A stretch of 64,000 nt of DNA, taken from NCBI GenBank assembly GCA_030512335.1, contig JAULSU010000001.1, positions 1,302,001 to 1,366,000 on the forward strand, in the 5' to 3' direction. Shown in pieces: positions 1 to 10,189 of the stretch; the stretch's first letter is position 1; each line of letters begins with the position of its first letter. Source of the DNA: Immersiella caudata (lineage: Eukaryota > Ascomycota > Sordariomycetes > Sordariales > Lasiosphaeriaceae). The notes below the pieces were generated by a model, which saw only the letters and a list, made by a program, of their open reading frames with translations, had not been told where the DNA came from and searched no databases. The position numbers and the translations under genes were made by a program.

Positions 1-532
1 CTACGCCGTCAGGGGACAGGTTGTCGGTCTCGGTGCCGGCCAACAGTCGCGCATCCACTGCACGCGCCTTGCCGGCGACAAGGCCGATAACTGGTGGTTG
101 CGCTTCCACCCGCGTGTTCTTGGCATCAAGTGGAAGAAGGGCACCAAGCGCCCTGACAAGAGCAACGCCATCGACCTACTCGTCAGCGGCCAATTGCCCA
201 AGTCTGGCGCCGAGAAGGAGTCCTTTGAGGGCATGTTCGAGGAAGTCCCCGCTGCCTTCACCGAGGAGGAGAAGACTGAGTGGCTTTCGAAACTCACGGG
301 TGTCTGTGTATCCAGCGATGCTTTCGTAAGTGATGCCATCATCCTGTTCGACTAGACTTGAAACTAACCTGGCTAGTTCCCCTTCATCGACAACGTTTAC
401 CGCGCTGCTCGCTCCGGCGTCAAGTACATCGCTGCTCCCAGCGGCAGCCAAAACGACGGGCATGTTTTCGAGACCGCCGAGAAGCTCGGTATTACCTTTG
501 TTGAGCAGAACACCCGCCTATTCCACCACTAA
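1..532 (+). CDS. ADE16: Bifunctional purine biosynthesis protein (AICAR transformylase/IMP cyclohydrolase), 3' end only
   Basis: C-terminal part of the ATIC-type enzyme that formylates AICAR and closes the ring to IMP, the last two steps of de novo purine synthesis in the cytosol. The gene enters from the left edge in frame 2. Exons are <2..325 and 377..532, with stop TAA at 530-532. The 51-bp intron (326-376) starts GTAAGT and has a CTAAC branch point at 363-367. Recognisable transformylase stretches are VVGLGAGQQSRIHCTRLAGD, WWLRFHPRVL, SNAIDLLVSG and, across the intron, SSDAFFPFIDNVYRAA. The end reads LGITFVEQNTRLFHH, which is the usual C-terminus of eukaryotic ATIC. The catalytic Lys-His region and the cyclohydrolase half lie outside the window. 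Baker's yeast has two isozymes (ADE16 and ADE17), so the symbol is only a family label. Confidence 0.93.
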
Positions 533-1084
533 GCTGGTTAGACTTGGAGCGGGCATCATAAAAACTGAGATACCCCACAACAATCATTCTATTCTCAATT
601 TTCTCATTCCATGTAAGAATAATAGGGATATCTAGGAGGCAGGACGGGCCAGGCACAAAAGTTCAACACTTTGACATAGAGGCTGGCAAAGATAGAGAGC
701 GACATACCAAACATGGGAGGGGTTTTGACTTTGATTCTCTTGCGCAATGGCCGAGGCTTGTGTGTTCCCAATGATGATCGCAGTCACGGTGGTTGAACTC
801 TCTGATGGTTGAGTGACTTGAATTACCTGATATCTAGGCTCAAAAGTCGGCCTGCTATCCGCTGCATGACAACTCAAAAATAGCCCGGTGGCTCAGAATG
901 CACCCTCGCTGCGATATCCATCCGCCCATTAAGGACCTCGACTTCCGTCGAATTCAGTAAACACAGGCACGAGATTGCCAATTTCAGCTGCTCCAGGGCA
1001 AGATGAGCAAACATAGCCATCAACAACGCGCAGGGGAGTATTACCATTTCCTTCCCTCTCCTACCTGTTCAGTCGGTACCTAAC
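533..1084. other. Convergent intergenic region
   Basis: The 3' flanks of the ATIC-type gene (+) and the CUS2-like gene (-) meet here. Only short overlapping frames without family resemblance are visible. No RNA gene or repeat was seen. Confidence 0.5.
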
Positions 1085-2451
1085 TCACTCGCTATCCGAA
1101 TTATGCCCAGCCCCCTCCTCGTCTCCCTTCTTCGACTTCTTAAACTTCTCTTTTCCCGTGGCGTAAAAGGCCTCGACGGTACGACCATCGAACGAACGGC
1201 CGTGCATGAGATTCAGACACGCCTCTGCCGCTTCGGCCGTCTGGAATCGCACACTGACGATACCCTCCTCTTCCTGGTCGAAGAGAACCACGTTGGTCAC
1301 GGGCCCGAGCTTGGCGCACTCCTCGCGAATATCTTCCTTGATGTCTAGCAAGGCTGCTGGATCCTCCTCGAGTTCCTCAAGCGTGAACATATGGCGGAGG
1401 ATCACAACTTTTTCCCATTTAGAGTTCTTTGGCGGCGCTGTGGGGAGCTCTGACGGCTCGTCGTCGTCCCAGTCGGCTAGCTTGGCGTCGAGCTTTTGGG
1501 TCTTCTTGATGATTTTTTGCTTTTCTTGCTCGCGTTGCTTGTGTGACGGTTTATCGTTGCCACCGCCACGATCGTTGCTCCCTGATGGAGCGCCGGCTGC
1601 GCCTCCTTCACCTGCGGGAGCGGTGTAGTTGGTCTTCTTGTAGCTGGAGTCTGCGGCTTGGACACGCATCTTGCTGGTAGTCAACCCGGAAGGGGTGAAG
1701 CGGAAGTCGGTATCGTCGAGCAGCATAATGGCCATCTCGACTGACTGCGGCTTGAAGAAGACGATGAGAGCGTCCCCCTTGAAGTTGCCTTCGGCATCTG
1801 TGTACAGCTTGATGCGCGGTCGACCGCTGTCAATCTCCTCGGCGATGACGCCGCACTTTCGCGAGAAGAGCTCTGCTACCTCGTCGACTGTCGCATCGGG
1901 CGGGAGGCCGGTGACGTAGACGGCTGTGTTTTGTTTTGGCTGGGGTGGCCCTTTGGCGGCACGCCGGGCTTGCTTCGCGGAACGTCCATTACTGTTTCCA
2001 TTGCTGTCCTGCTGTTGCGCAAAAGAGAAGAAAAAAGGTTAAGCAATCCGGTCAGTCATGTTTCCCCCTCCTGCCCCCCGCCCAGAACCTCGCGCGCGAG
2101 CATTCAGGGAAGAAATTGTGTGCAGCATGTGGTGTGCGAGGTGGTAGTTGTAGTTTGCATGCGAGCGCAGCTTACCTCGCGTTCGTCGGAGCGATTCCTC
2201 TTCCTCCCTTTTTGTGACGAGCTGTCGTCGTTGTCGGCGCCCGATGCAAAGTAGCCTTTCTGTTGCTCTTGGATAAGAGTCTCGTCGATCATGGGTATCC
2301 ATCTCTTCAGATCCGTGTCGAATTCGTATTCTGTGCCGTCATCTTGCACGGCGATGTGCTTGTTGTCGAGACGCGAGAAGGAGATGCGCTCATCCTGGTC
2401 GAACTCGTCTGGGTTCGTCGGGAATGTCCAGTACTCAGCTTCGCCCGACAT
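1085..2451 (-). CDS. CUS2: U2 snRNP-associated splicing factor, CUS2/Tat-SF1 family
   Basis: Nuclear RNA-binding protein of the CUS2/HTATSF1 family, which helps U2 snRNA fold and engages SF3B1 before prespliceosome formation. Exons on the minus strand are 2451..2176 (92 codons, ending phase 0 before GTAAGC) and 2011..1085, about 400 aa in all. The N-terminus has tryptophan/aromatic-rich segments (AEYWTF, KRWIPM) as in Tat-SF1 relatives. RRM1 starts near residue 121 (TAVYVTGLPPDATVDEV). A basic linker follows, then a C-terminal U2AF-homology RRM at about 292-379. That domain carries the diagnostic R-x-F (RSF, residues 364-366) inside GRSFDGRTVEAFY, the surface that binds ULM tryptophans of SF3B1. 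The tail is acidic. The intron of 164 bp ends GCAACAG. The start is the first ATG of the open frame. The identity rests on domain order and the RXF motif. Confidence 0.85.
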
Positions 2452-3073
2452 ATTTGTGGCGTTGCAGCTGCTGTTTCCTTGGAAGCTGGAGAGATCTGAG
2501 CAGCGAACCTAGGTTGGAATAGTTGCGGTTCAAGATGCGCCGAAGCCAACGACGTAGTTTCCTGCAGCAAAGTGGGGAGCTGCCAAGATCCGACAGCGCC
2601 AAGGCCGCGTGGGATCGAAGCTCTTGCTACACTGTGCATCCAAAAGCAAACTGAATGTCTCGGTTCGCCAATTCAAAGTAAGAGAACGGAACCTGGAAGT
2701 CTGTGATATCTATTTCTTGAACTCGTCCCGCAGAAATTTGAGAGCTTATTAGGCTGGTGTATTAGCTCGGCTGCACTCCCAAGCCTCATCAAAGCCCAAG
2801 GGTTAGAGCTCATTATACGAGCCCGCCAGCGAGATTGGTGATGTCCCAACGCTTTCCTCCTTCATATCGCTATCACACTGTTCTGACTGCAAGACCCAAC
2901 GAGGCGGTACCAATCAAGCAGCTTACCTCCCCCTCAGGCAGGACAGGAAGAGAAGCAGCAATCCGAATGCATCAGATGGACTTTGAGCACTCGATCATTG
3001 TGATATCTATTTACATTTTACAGCTACTTTATAGCATCCAGATTCGGTAGATGCAGGTAGCGCGTCAGGGCCC
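2452..3073. other. Intergenic, probable CUS2 promoter and RPN13 3' flank
   Basis: No convincing coding frame. It holds the upstream region of the minus-strand CUS2-like gene and the 3' flank of RPN13. No clear TATA box or repeat is visible. Confidence 0.4.
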
Positions 3074-4609
3074 TTACTTCCTCTGCACCGACTTCTTCAC
3101 ACCGTTTACAAAGGCCTCTATGGCTTCACCGCCTCCAAGCGGAACAGCTCCTCCCCTCATCAAGCCGCCGTTTTCCACAGGTACACCCAATGCCTCGGCA
3201 ATGCTGGGCAATCCACCATCTCGCAAGGCCATCGAAAGGCTTGCCAGGCTCTGGTGGAATTGAGGACTCCGCAGAACCTTCTTGACGAGCGAACGCTTTT
3301 GCTCAGAGCTCATAGCCTGTTGAGCGGCAGCAACGGACTCACCGCTGGGCTCACTGCTGATGGCGTCTCCGTTCTCGCCCTGCTGCGCAAGAACCAGCAC
3401 TGTTGGTGGGAGATAGGACAGCAGGCTATCTACGTACTCATCTGACGCGGAATCGAGCATGGGGATCGTGGTGGACGCCCCGAGAAGATCGTTGAGAAGC
3501 GGATAGAGCTTGCCCTGCGGTTGGCCGCCGCCGCCACCCTGACCACCCTTGAGTGATTCGAGGAGGTTTCGCACCGCTTCTGCGGCGGCATTATTAGACG
3601 AGCTTGCTCTGCAAGAGAATGTTAGCTATCCTGCACCAAGAATTGATGGACGGCCAAAATGATGATGTGATGTCATGTTCCACATTCTCATCTACCAGCT
3701 GAGCTGGGCCGCTGCACACGATGTCTAGTAAGTACACGATTTTTTTGAACCCCTCTCATGTGCGCCATGGCCAGCTCGATTTGAAGTAACGACTTCTTTC
3801 CGGGCAAAGCAGAAGTTCATCAAAAGATGCAATGCGATGTGGCTGGAGAAATAACCTACGCTCGCGCTCCGTCCGCTCCTCCTTCTCGGGAATCCTCGCC
3901 TTCCTTGCGGAAATCCCCGCCTGTAGCATCGGGGCCAGCGCCGCCGTTGCCGCCTGAGTGGTGGCTATGGGGGTCGCCGTGGCCCTCAACATCCTCCATG
4001 GTCTCGTCGTTATCACCGGCGCGGGGCTCCTCATCGTCATTGTTGCCACCACGCACAGAGGCAAGCTCCCGGTTCACATCCACCTCCTCGCCCTGCAGAA
4101 GTTTATCGATAATCTCTCCGATCTTAAGGTCCCTGGGGCTGAACCATGCCGGGTTGCCAGTGCGGCCCTGGGGCTTCGACTGCAGCCAGAAGAGGTGCCT
4201 CTGGGAAGAGGAGCTAAACTTGAGGACGAAGATGCGACCGTTGGTCTTGGAGGTTGGCTCGCTCGGCGATCGGGTCTCGAAAGGAACAAAGTGACCATCG
4301 GCGGGGATCATGACCAGATCAAGCTCGGGCTCGTCTAGCGGCACATCTCGGGATCGCCAGCAGAAGTGGATGAGGTCTGCGCCAATGTGAGTTTGCGACC
4401 GCTCAGAGGTACTGTCAAGAGGGAAGGAATACCGTCTTCGGAGTAGAGGTAGATGTAGCCAGGCTTGGCCTGGGGCTGGATCTTGTATGGCTTGGAAGAT
4501 TGCTAGCAGCGCAGTTAGTTGGGGAGCTGCGACAGGTCAAACGGCGATGCGAGCTCACGTCAACCTCACAGATGCCCGCCTTGAACGTGATGATTGGTGT
4601 TATCGACAT
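3074..4609 (-). CDS. RPN13: 26S proteasome regulatory subunit RPN13/ADRM1 (ubiquitin receptor)
   Basis: Proteasome lid/base ubiquitin receptor. The N-terminal Pru domain binds RPN2 and ubiquitin, and the C-terminal DEUBAD domain binds the deubiquitinase UCH37 where that enzyme exists. Four exons on the minus strand: 4609..4559, 4502..4433, 4376..3860 and 3608..3074. They sum to 391 codons (390 aa) with matching phases at every junction. Pru residues 5-115 include FKAGICEVD, KPGYIYLYSED, DLIHFCWRSR and PLDEPELDLVMIP. These are followed by an acidic, glycine-rich linker. The last exon holds a helical DEUBAD-like module (SLVKKVLRSPQFHQSLASL ... GLPSIAEALGVP). The start ATG gives MSITPIITFKAG, as in other fungal RPN13. 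Intron 2 starts with the less usual GTATTC, but only that junction preserves YSEDDLIHFCW. The gene is divergent from MDM12. Confidence 0.93.
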
Positions 4610-5016
4610 CCTTGCGGTTTGTGCGGCGCCTGCTATGTTCGAAGAGTGGCGCAAAGAAAAGAGATCGGAGATATGCGGAAGTGGTCAGTGTGACTGGCGA
4701 AAAGCGGGATGAAGCTTGATGTTTGGAGAGCTGATGAGGCTTCGAGCTCCAAGCTGGCGGCAAGGCTGCAGTGGGACAGCGCGTCAAAGTAGAGGGAGGC
4801 TAATCGCACTGTGAGATGTGGGGATGTCAGCGGCCGTCTGCCAGCTGACAAGGATGGACCTCTGGATGGCTCCTTCCTCACCACATGATTTGGGGCAACC
4901 TTCTTGACCTTGAAAACGATGCCGGATGTTTGAGGCCGTGCCACTCTTTTTTTAAGTCTTCTGAAGATAGGTGGTAATACTCATACACCGCCAGATGAAT
5001 TGTCAACCTGCCGCTC
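4610..5016. promoter_or_regulatory. Divergent promoter region RPN13/MDM12
   Basis: These 407 bp separate the two start codons and must hold both promoters, or a shared one. I see no obvious TATA box. A GGCGGCAAG at about 4755 only loosely resembles the yeast proteasome element GGTGGCAAA, so I do not call it a site. Confidence 0.4.
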
Positions 5017-6387
5017 ATGTCGATCGACCTCAACTGGGAGACGGTCACCAGCGGCCCTGATGGGCTGGAGCTGGCTCACAAGATCCGGGATTTCATCCAC
5101 ACCAAGTTCCAGTCGGTACCACTTCCGCGCTTCATAAAATCGGTTACGGTGCATGATTTTGAGTTTGGAACAATCCCACCAGAGCTCGAGCTTAAGGATA
5201 TCACCGACCCGCTACCTGATTTCTACGAGGAGAACTCCGACGTTGACGATTCTGAGTCTAACGGCGACGGAAATGGTGAAAATGACAGCGATGCACAAGT
5301 ACCCGAGGGGTTGAAAGCCGCTGCCGACAGGCGCAAGCGATTCGGCGTGGGGACATCACATTTGCCACCACATCTCAGCATGCCAGGCGGCTCGACGAGA
5401 AGTACTGCCCAGCTCTACGACCTGGGCAGCCCCTTTCTCGGCGTTTCTACACCGGGCATCCCCGGCGGGACGTCCAACCTCAACTACTTCCATTCGCAGT
5501 TTGCAAATGGACTCTCAGGAACTCAGACGCCGCTCGCCGCCGTGGCTGGTGCCCAGCACCTGAACAACGGGTGGTCCGAACCCACCGAGCACCAAGCCCG
5601 GCAGGGAGGAGGATTTGATCCAGCACAGCGAGGCCATAGCCGCAACCCTTCACAGAGCTCAATCTCCATCATGGACTTCAACGCCTCTGCAGCATCGGCA
5701 ATCCCATCATCTCTTGGCATTAGCAGCCCACCACCACATCCGACTCTCAGGGAGAAATCGAGTGTATCAACTCTAGCGCCGACGTCTGCAGGGACATCAC
5801 GTCCGCCAACGCGAGATGCAACGGTTCTGTTTGGCTCAGCTATCGCTGAAGACGACGGCGAAGCAGCGGATGGACCCGAAGACGAGGAGACTCAGCGACG
5901 CTTTCGGGAGCGCCGACTTGAGGATATGCAAGCTGTATTTCACATCAAATACGCCGGAGACGTAAAGCTGCTCCTAACAGCCGACATCCTACTTGACTAC
6001 CCGATGCAGAGCTTTGTCGGAATACCACTCCGACTTAGTATAACCGGGTTGACCTTCGACGGAGTCGGCGTGCTTGCAAAGATTCGCAAGCGAGTACACT
6101 TTTGTTTTTTGAGCCCGGAAGACGCGCATCTTGCGGTGGGGGGCGAAGAGAACCTTGAGCACACTAGCACAGAGCAGCCTCGAAGTCAGGGGCTAGGGTC
6201 CAGCTCGGGAGGCAAAATGGGGAGCTTGCTACAGGAGATCAGAGTCGAGAGTGAGATTGGCCAGCGGGAGAGTGGGAAACAAAGCCTCAAGAACCTGGGT
6301 AAGGTCGAACGGTTCGTCCTCGAGCAGGTCAGGAGGATATTTGAGGAGGAATTTGTCTACCCCAGCTTCTGGACATTCCTAGTGTAA
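5017..6387 (+). CDS. MDM12: Mitochondrial distribution and morphology protein 12 (ERMES subunit)
   Basis: SMP-domain lipid-transfer subunit of the ER-mitochondria encounter structure (with MMM1, MDM34 and MDM10). It moves phospholipids between the ER and the mitochondrial outer membrane. Uninterrupted ORF of 456 aa. The start MSIDLNWETVTSGPDG is the standard MDM12 N-terminus. The SMP fold is split by the low-complexity insertion usual in filamentous fungi. The front part reads IHTKFQSVPLPRFIKSVTVHDFEFG and the rear part QAVFHIKYAGDVKLLLTADI, SFVGIPLRLSITGLTFDGVG and LAKIRKRVHFCFLSPED. It ends RFVLEQVRRIFEEEFVYPSFWTFLV, with the typical FWTF end. The central region (about residues 85-300) is rich in S, G, P and D and probably disordered. 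Length is within the 400-480 aa range of Pezizomycotina homologues. Confidence 0.95.
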   Translation: MSIDLNWETVTSGPDGLELAHKIRDFIHTKFQSVPLPRFIKSVTVHDFEFGTIPPELELKDITDPLPDFYEENSDVDDSESNGDGNGENDSDAQVPEGLKAAADRRKRFGVGTSHLPPHLSMPGGSTRSTAQLYDLGSPFLGVSTPGIPGGTSNLNYFHSQFANGLSGTQTPLAAVAGAQHLNNGWSEPTEHQARQGGGFDPAQRGHSRNPSQSSISIMDFNASAASAIPSSLGISSPPPHPTLREKSSVSTLAPTSAGTSRPPTRDATVLFGSAIAEDDGEAADGPEDEETQRRFRERRLEDMQAVFHIKYAGDVKLLLTADILLDYPMQSFVGIPLRLSITGLTFDGVGVLAKIRKRVHFCFLSPEDAHLAVGGEENLEHTSTEQPRSQGLGSSSGGKMGSLLQEIRVESEIGQRESGKQSLKNLGKVERFVLEQVRRIFEEEFVYPSFWTFLV

Positions 6388-6488
6388 AGATATGCATTGT
6401 CCTGGCTCCACAAACACAGAGAGCGCAGTTATAACGGCCCCTTGGTATGAGATAAGATGTGGGATGTGAACCGAGAAAAGCGCCTTTG

Positions 6489-7326
6489 TTATGATAGGGT
6501 TCTTTTAAACCCCTGGTATGCTGAGTTTATATCGAGCTCTAGTTCTCGGGCCTGCTCCTCAGTCAACTCTTCTGTTGCTTTCATTTGGTTTAATGTGATG
6601 AGCCACTGGACGATCTTGCCCCGATTTTCAAAGTCCCGATCAGTCACCTTGTTGACTGACTGAATGACATCGGTCAGCAAAGGATGGAGGGCATCTTTTG
6701 CCATATAGCCGAGCTTCAATGCATCCAAGAAAGTGATGAAGTTTTCCGTAGCATCCAAGATCAAAGTCCCACCAGCGCCTCCGCCAGGGGCAGGTGTGGG
6801 CGCTGGCCCGGACGCTGCTGTGAGGATTGTCGACGGCATCCCAACACGTATTCGCTCCGTTGCGCGGGGAACCTCAAGCTGCGTTGGTCTCGTCAGTCAT
6901 CAGGTATTAACCACACCAAACCGATGAGAAATCATACTTCCCACTCTGCCTTAAACTCTTCCAAGCCCACAAACGCCTTTGCGACAGTTTCATCAGCCAC
7001 CAAGGACTTGTACTGCTTCAGCGACCGTTCGCAGATCTCAGTGTAGTCCGCTTCAGGGATGGCATCTTTGAGAAATGCTTTCTCCAGCTCGTCGATGGTG
7101 ACAATAATGCTGAAGATCTCTGCGAGTGACTCTTGGAGATCACGTTCGGCACGGGTGTCGGCAAGCTTCACCTCCTATACTCTCAAGAATTGTTTAGATG
7201 GATGAAATGCGGGGTTGAATGAGAGGGATGTGGGGAGCTGACCTCGTCGAGATTGATGGTTGCTGAGAGTGTTGTGTTGGGAACATAGCTGTGCGGTGTT
7301 GGCGCATAGGGCTGCCGTGGCATCAT
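6489..7326 (-). CDS. VPS28: ESCRT-I subunit VPS28
   Basis: Cytosolic/endosomal ESCRT-I subunit that sorts ubiquitinated cargo into multivesicular bodies and links ESCRT-I to ESCRT-II/III through its C-terminal four-helix domain. Exons on the minus strand are 7326..7243, 7174..6938 and 6878..6489: 28+79+130 codons, 236 aa, all phase 0. The core domain reads INLDEEVKLADTRAERDLQE, LAEIFSIIVTIDELEKAFLK and DAIPEADYTEICERSLKQYK. The C-terminal domain begins ILDATENFITFLDALKLGY and includes DRDFENRGKIVQWLITLNQM. I chose the ATG at 7326 (MMPRQPYAPTPHSYVP) because family similarity begins exactly there. The frame stays open upstream with further ATGs at 7500 and 7509, so a 58-61 aa longer form is possible. 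The gene is divergent from NOC2. Confidence 0.92.
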
Positions 7327-7661
7327 CTTGAAGTTGTGAAAGGGTGTTGGTCCCAGCACATTCTCATTGCCTAGTTGAATGGTAGTGCCAGGCGTTGTAA
7401 GTCCCTGGCGCAACGCGTAATGTGGGGGAGCTAATGCTCCAGGTTGACGAACAGGGGTCAGGCAGCTGAGCTTGGCGGCAGAATCATGTTCACCGCCCAT
7501 TCCCCACAACGTTCAATTCTCTGATAAGCGTCCGATAAGCCACCCCCCAGCCAGCCCGAAAGAAAAAAAAGTTGATGGAGAGGAACAGTGGATGCTCCTC
7601 GCAGCATTGATCAGGACCGACAATTCCAATTGCGGCCGCCAACCACCAACCGTCGCCCACC
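7327..7661. promoter_or_regulatory. Divergent promoter region VPS28/NOC2
   Basis: These 335 bp separate the chosen VPS28 start from the NOC2 ATG. There is an A-rich tract near 7560-7570, and the NOC2 start has a strong context (CCCACCATGG). Part of this region would be coding if VPS28 starts at 7500 or 7509. Confidence 0.4.
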
Positions 7662-10010
7662 ATGGTCGCCTCAAAGAAGAACCTGAAGGCGACAAAAAAG
7701 TTCGAGAAGAATCACCTCAAGGGTGTTTTGGAACGGCGAAAAGTCACAGCCAAAATCAAGCAGCGGAATCTACTCCAGGAAAAGAAAAAGGCGAAGCGAG
7801 CGAAGGACGATGAGTTCTTCAAGGGCTCTGCTGCCGATGCCAATGGCGACGCGGCCCCTGTTACCAAGCAGAAGCCCGGGGCCAAGGCTGGCGAGATGAG
7901 CGTCGACGACTTCTTCAAGGGCGGCTTCGAGATTCTGGATAAGGCCGCCCCCACCAAAGGGAAGGCTGCTGCGAACGGGAAGCTTGGGAAGCGAAAGCGT
8001 GGCCAAGCCGAGCCCCAAGAAAAGGACTCGGAGGGAAGCGGTTCAGAGGCTTCGGAAGTCGACGAAGTCACAGGCAGTGGCAGCGATGACGGCGAGGATC
8101 TCAGCGACAACGATATGGGGATGACCAAGGGTGCTATGGCAGCGCTCAAGGATAAGGATCCAGAATTCTACAAGTTTTTGCAGGAGAACGACCCGGAGGC
8201 TCTGGAGTTCGACGAGAACGCAGACTTCTCTGAGATCGACGATCTTAGCGGCAGCGACGAGGAAGAGGAGGGGCAACCAAAGAAGAAGCAAAAGAAGGAG
8301 AAGAAGTCAAAAGGAGAGGCTGAGGAGGATCGCGAACTTACCCAGGCCATGATCGCCAAGTGGAATCAATCGATGGCCGAGACACATTCCCTAAGGGCGG
8401 CCCGCCAGACAGTCATTGCTTTCCGTTGCGCAGCACATCTCAATGAGGAAGACGAAGACAACCAGCAACGGTACACTATCACGAACGCGGATACCTTCAA
8501 CGACATCCTTGTAGTGGCGTTGAAGCACATCCCGGAAGTCCTTCAGCATCACTTGCCCGTGAAGGAGTCAGCTTCCGGAAAGCTCTACGTCAACACCGAG
8601 ACGAAGAAGTTCAAAACGCTCTCCATGCTGGTGAAGAGCTTCGCTTCGTCAATCATCCGTCTTCTCGGCTCGCTATCAGATGAGGCAACCCTCAAACTCA
8701 CACTGTCTGCCCTTCAACCGCTCCTTCCTTACCTGCTTTCCTTTAGGAAGCTTCTTAAGGTCATGATTAAGACCGTCGTGGCGTTCTGGTGTCAACCCGC
8801 GAGCAAGGAGACGACAAGGATAACGGCCTTCTTGGTCATGCGACGACTGATGGTGGTTGGAGATAAGGGTGTGAGGGAAGTCGTTTTGAAGGCGGCGTAT
8901 CAGGGGCTGGTGCAGGGAAGTCGCGTCACAAACGTCAACACTATTCAAGGCATCAATCTCATGAAGAACTCGGCTGCTGAGCTATGGGGCATTGATCAAA
9001 GTCTTGGATATACGACTGCTTTCAGCTTCATCCGCCAGCTGGCCATCCATCTACGAAACAGTATTGTCAACAACAAGAACGACTCCTACAGAAACGTCTA
9101 CAACTGGCAATACGTCCACTCCCTAGACTTCTGGTCCTGCGTCCTCTCAGAGCACTGCAGTCCCTTAAAAGAGGCCGAGGCCGGAAAGGAGAGCCAGCTG
9201 AAGCTCCTCATCTACCCCCTCGTCCAAGTGACGCTTGGCGCTATGCGCCTCATCCCAACCGCCCTATACTTCCCCCTCCGATTCCAGCTCATACGCTCGC
9301 TGCTGCGTCTCTCGCGCGCAACAGACACTTACATCCCCCTCGCATCTGCCCTCCTCGAGGTTCTCAACGCTGCCGAGATGAAGAAGCCTCCCAAGGCGTC
9401 CACCCTCAAGCATCTCGACTTCCAAGTTGCCTACAAGGCGCCCAAGTCCTACCTCCGCACACGCGTCTACCAGGATGGCATTGGCGATCAGGTCGTCGAG
9501 CTCCTATCCGAGTTCTTTGTCCTTTGGGCGCGCAACATTGCCTTCCCCGAGTTCTCCCTACCCGTCATTATCATGCTCAAGCGCTGGCTCAAGGAGAGCC
9601 GTAAGAAGACGACGGGTAACAAGAACGGCAAACTGGGCTCTAGCCTTGTGCTGCTGGTGCAGAAGATTGAGGCGAATGCCAAGTTTATCGAGGAGAAGCG
9701 CGCAAAGGTTGACTTCACACCGAGCGATCGGCAACAGGTGGACGCTTTCCTAAAGGATTTTGAGTGGGAGAAGACGCCGCTGGGTGCGTTCGCTGTGGGG
9801 CAGCGCAAGCAGAGGGCCGAGAAACAGAAGGTTATGGAGGAGGCCCGGAAGGAGGATGAAAAGAAGCGGAAGGAGACTGAAGAGGAGGATAAGATGGTGG
9901 AAGATGAGAACGAGAGTGGGGATGAGGATGTTGGTTTTGCGAATGGGTCGGACATGGATGGCGGTGAAGATGATGAGGAGGAGGATGAGGAAGAGGAAGA
10001 TGATGAGTAA
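7662..10010 (+). CDS. NOC2: Nucleolar complex protein 2 (ribosome assembly)
   Basis: NOC2 forms complexes with NOC1 (nucleolus) and NOC3 (nucleoplasm) that mature and export 60S pre-ribosomes. Intron-less ORF of 782 aa. The N-terminal ~240 residues are lysine-rich and then acidic with several basic bipartite stretches (KKNLKATKKFEKNHLKG, GKRKRGQ, PKKKQKKEKKSK), fitting nuclear import. The conserved Noc2 region follows: EFYKFLQENDPEALEFD, GVREVVLKAAYQGLVQGSR, INLMKNSAAELWGID, YNWQYVHSLDFWSCVLSEH, PLVQVTLGAMRLIPTALYFP and KHLDFQVAYKAPKSYLRTRV. The C-terminus is a long charged coil that ends in a run of D/E. Length is usual for ascomycete NOC2 (about 700-800 aa). The start ATG has a good context and directly precedes the MVASKK basic motif. 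Confidence 0.93.
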   Translation: MVASKKNLKATKKFEKNHLKGVLERRKVTAKIKQRNLLQEKKKAKRAKDDEFFKGSAADANGDAAPVTKQKPGAKAGEMSVDDFFKGGFEILDKAAPTKGKAAANGKLGKRKRGQAEPQEKDSEGSGSEASEVDEVTGSGSDDGEDLSDNDMGMTKGAMAALKDKDPEFYKFLQENDPEALEFDENADFSEIDDLSGSDEEEEGQPKKKQKKEKKSKGEAEEDRELTQAMIAKWNQSMAETHSLRAARQTVIAFRCAAHLNEEDEDNQQRYTITNADTFNDILVVALKHIPEVLQHHLPVKESASGKLYVNTETKKFKTLSMLVKSFASSIIRLLGSLSDEATLKLTLSALQPLLPYLLSFRKLLKVMIKTVVAFWCQPASKETTRITAFLVMRRLMVVGDKGVREVVLKAAYQGLVQGSRVTNVNTIQGINLMKNSAAELWGIDQSLGYTTAFSFIRQLAIHLRNSIVNNKNDSYRNVYNWQYVHSLDFWSCVLSEHCSPLKEAEAGKESQLKLLIYPLVQVTLGAMRLIPTALYFPLRFQLIRSLLRLSRATDTYIPLASALLEVLNAAEMKKPPKASTLKHLDFQVAYKAPKSYLRTRVYQDGIGDQVVELLSEFFVLWARNIAFPEFSLPVIIMLKRWLKESRKKTTGNKNGKLGSSLVLLVQKIEANAKFIEEKRAKVDFTPSDRQQVDAFLKDFEWEKTPLGAFAVGQRKQRAEKQKVMEEARKEDEKKRKETEEEDKMVEDENESGDEDVGFANGSDMDGGEDDEEEDEEEEDDE

Positions 10011-10189
10011 GGCAGGATGTGGGTCACAAAGACGTACTGAATCCGTCTTTGGTTTATTAGAGTGCACAGCCCAGTACACCTTGTTACACACCTCGTTGTA
10101 TGAATGGACGCGGCAATTTTGTCAACGTGGTTCGGAGTGCGGCAACGTCTGCTCCAAGTGATTTATTTATTTACAGGTGAATCCAAATC

